A program made the translations under genes and the position numbers. From Ziziphus jujuba (Eukaryota > Streptophyta > Magnoliopsida > Rosales > Rhamnaceae), in NCBI RefSeq assembly GCF_031755915.1, contig NC_083388.1, forward strand, positions 22,346,001 through 22,410,000: a DNA stretch of 64,000 nucleotides. The letters are read 5' to 3'. Below, in pieces: positions 62,322 through 64,000 of this stretch. Each line of letters opens with the position of its first letter. The stretch's first letter is position 1. The notes beneath the pieces are model-generated. The model worked only from the letters and a program-made list of their open reading frames with translations, was not told the origin of the DNA and ran no database searches.

Positions 62322-63946
62322 TATTCCTTCATACATGCAAAACAGTCTCAATGACATCCACACCCATTGCCTTAAGTATTATTATGACTTTCCTTGTTTA
62401 GATGTGCACAAAGACAGATTCCTTTACTGGTTTTTAATCTGGTCCAAGACATGTTTGATATGAGCATTCGGATGGTGATACAGCCTGTAAGTTGGACATC
62501 TAGGAGTACCATGCATAATGTGTTTCCTAGGGCCTTTTCTTGCCCCTTTAACAACTTTGTGTTCATATGTGGGTCCAATTTTCTTCCCTATATAGTATAT
62601 TTTCTTTTTCTCATCTTTTCTACTGATATAAGCGCATAGATAATAATTCAGTTCTTTTATATTGCTTCTGTTTTCATGTATCAGATGGTTCACAAGAAGT
62701 GGATGGAGAAGAACAAAAGAGGATATAATTTTAGAGGTGACATTCCATGCATGGATGACCCTAATCTGTTGGGTTTTTTATTTTTTTATTTTTAATTGTT
62801 TGAGCCTATTTGTTGCGTTAATTTGGGCTTCTTCATCCTCTCCCTGTAAACTACATTCAATTTTTCACTAAACAATATTCCATATGCTGCTCTCCCTATT
62901 TCTTCTTCTTGTTTTTTCTCCTGGTTTATTGTTAGAATTTGGATTCCTATCCCTCCCTCTTTTATTTGGAGCTTTGTCAGTTTGTATTATATATTTAGAT
63001 TGCCCTGGCTTGAGATGAAAGTGAATCGGGTTGAACTTTATAATTTTGGTAACATTCAATTTTGATACCTCTGTCAGTTTGGACATAAAACTTCTAGGTT
63101 GTCAAGTTCGTGATTTTTCTGGTTTTTCAATTTGCAGCTCAAAAGTGCATATGCCATTAATAAGTTAAGAAAATCTGGATATTCAAAGAGGCTGTTTTAC
63201 AATGAGGCTGTACAATTATACAAGGAGGTACCTTTTTTATTTTCAATTTGTTGTATGTTTATTTGCTTGTATTGTAAACTTATGTTTTAAGTAGTTCACT
63301 AGTCTTTATGGCAATGAAGTTAATTATTATAAGCTAGGCCATTAGAAAATTTCTTCCTGTTTGCCTCATGAGCTTTCTCAGCATAGAACTTAAATTACAC
63401 TAAGAGACTCCTTAGTTACAAATTAATTTGAATGGAAATGTTAATTATATACTACATTATTTAGACTGGAAACAATGTGCAGAAGAAAATTAGCTATATC
63501 ATGATGTTCAATAAATAATTTTAAACCTTCCATCCTATACCAATTTTCTACATCAATCTAGCAAAACTCAAAGGTAAATTAATCTCATTCCTAAAGGAGA
63601 ATATATCATATATGTCGCAAGAACTTGGAGCAGTATTGCATATTTTTCACTCCGTACTACTCATATCTATTCATTCATGATTCTGTCATGCTATTCATAA
63701 TTGAGGTACAAGTTGATATGTGAAGAAGGGAGGTGATCGTAATATGGTAGGCTGGAGACTGGCCCATTATCTAGTCATGCTTAATGTAATGGAAATTTAT
63801 TAGTCTTCAACCTTTCCTTATTATTGCTCTATCCTGTTTTGTGTTTTTTGTCTTTATTGATTTTCTCACTTATTCAGATTAACACTCTTCTGGCCAATGG
63901 AGACAAAAATTCATTAAGGAAGGCAGTGACAGAAAACATGTACTCT
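60665..63946 (+). CDS. Mitochondrial TIM44-related protein (MBA1/mL45-like), 5' eight exons, runs off right edge
   Basis: Exons 60665-60738, 61058-61098, 61173-61273, 61463-61543, 61982-62064, 62685-62736, 63138-63227 and 63878-63946 give the first 197 residues in frame. The N-terminus (MAFRNLNTIRSLNRVAQIRRES) is basic and Arg/Ser-rich, like a mitochondrial presequence. The following SSPGFVYEPYAPRKPIPFWQRWFTRSGWRR and AYAINKLRKSGYSKRLFYNEAVQLYKE region resembles plant TIM44-related proteins such as At5g27395. The Tim44/MBA1/mL45 domain links mitoribosomes or import to the inner membrane. The C-terminal domain is outside the window, so the family call rests on the N-terminal half. Confidence 0.72.
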
Positions 63947-64000
63947 GTATGTATGTTGTTATTACTCTTTAAGTGGCTGTTATTTGTACTTTTTACCTTT

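Noticed and set aside
1..64000. Search for tRNA, rRNA, CRISPR or prokaryotic-type systems
   Set aside because: Nothing with cloverleaf layout, rRNA-like blocks or spaced identical repeats was found by eye; intron structure shows a plant nuclear genome.

Overview
This is eukaryotic nuclear DNA from a flowering plant, most likely a eudicot. The genes are split into many short exons with GT/AG borders, the intergenic DNA is very AT-rich and full of poly-A/T tracts and (TA)n, (CT)n and (AAT)n microsatellites, and the proteins are plant types: chloroplast lumen proteins, a vacuolar NHX antiporter and plant GDSL esterases. I cannot name the species. I saw no CRISPR array, prokaryotic operon or confident RNA gene. 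Exon borders were read by hand from reading frame and splice consensus and may be off by a base or two.

Left part (1-17.4 kb, minus strand). Two tandem genes encode a plant-specific fusion of a sulfotransferase-like P-loop domain with a class IV (branched-chain type) aminotransferase. The outer copy shows only its first five exons, all intact, and runs off the left edge. The inner copy is complete with 19 exons. Next comes a complete FAM86/EEF2KMT-type protein methyltransferase gene.

Middle part (18.4-48 kb, plus strand). This is a tandem array of eight GDSL esterase/lipase gene copies of the At1g54790 type. Five look intact (copies 1, 2, 4, 5, 7) and three are broken (copies 3, 6, 8). There is also a loose exon-4 fragment and transposon debris. 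The array's most unusual property is that copies 1 and 7 each carry two complete first exons in a row, 1a and 1b. Each encodes its own signal peptide and catalytic-serine block, both end in the same splice phase, and 1b has its own TATA-like box. Decayed 1b exons persist in copies 3, 4 (three tandem relics) and 6 and share one internal deletion, so the double-first-exon form is old within the array. Intact copies 2 and 4 have also lost the conserved oxyanion-hole glycine of block II.

Right part (48.6-64 kb). TLP18.3 (minus) and a PsbP-domain protein (plus) are two thylakoid-lumen proteins transcribed head to head about 455 bp apart. They are followed by a complete 14-exon vacuolar-type Na+(K+)/H+ antiporter (NHX) and the first eight exons of a mitochondrial TIM44-related (MBA1/mL45-like) gene that runs off the right edge. 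From memory, several of these families are close neighbours in Arabidopsis on the At3g05xxx/At5g27xxx blocks and at At1g54780-54790, so the window looks like a conserved gene neighbourhood into which the GDSL array expanded.
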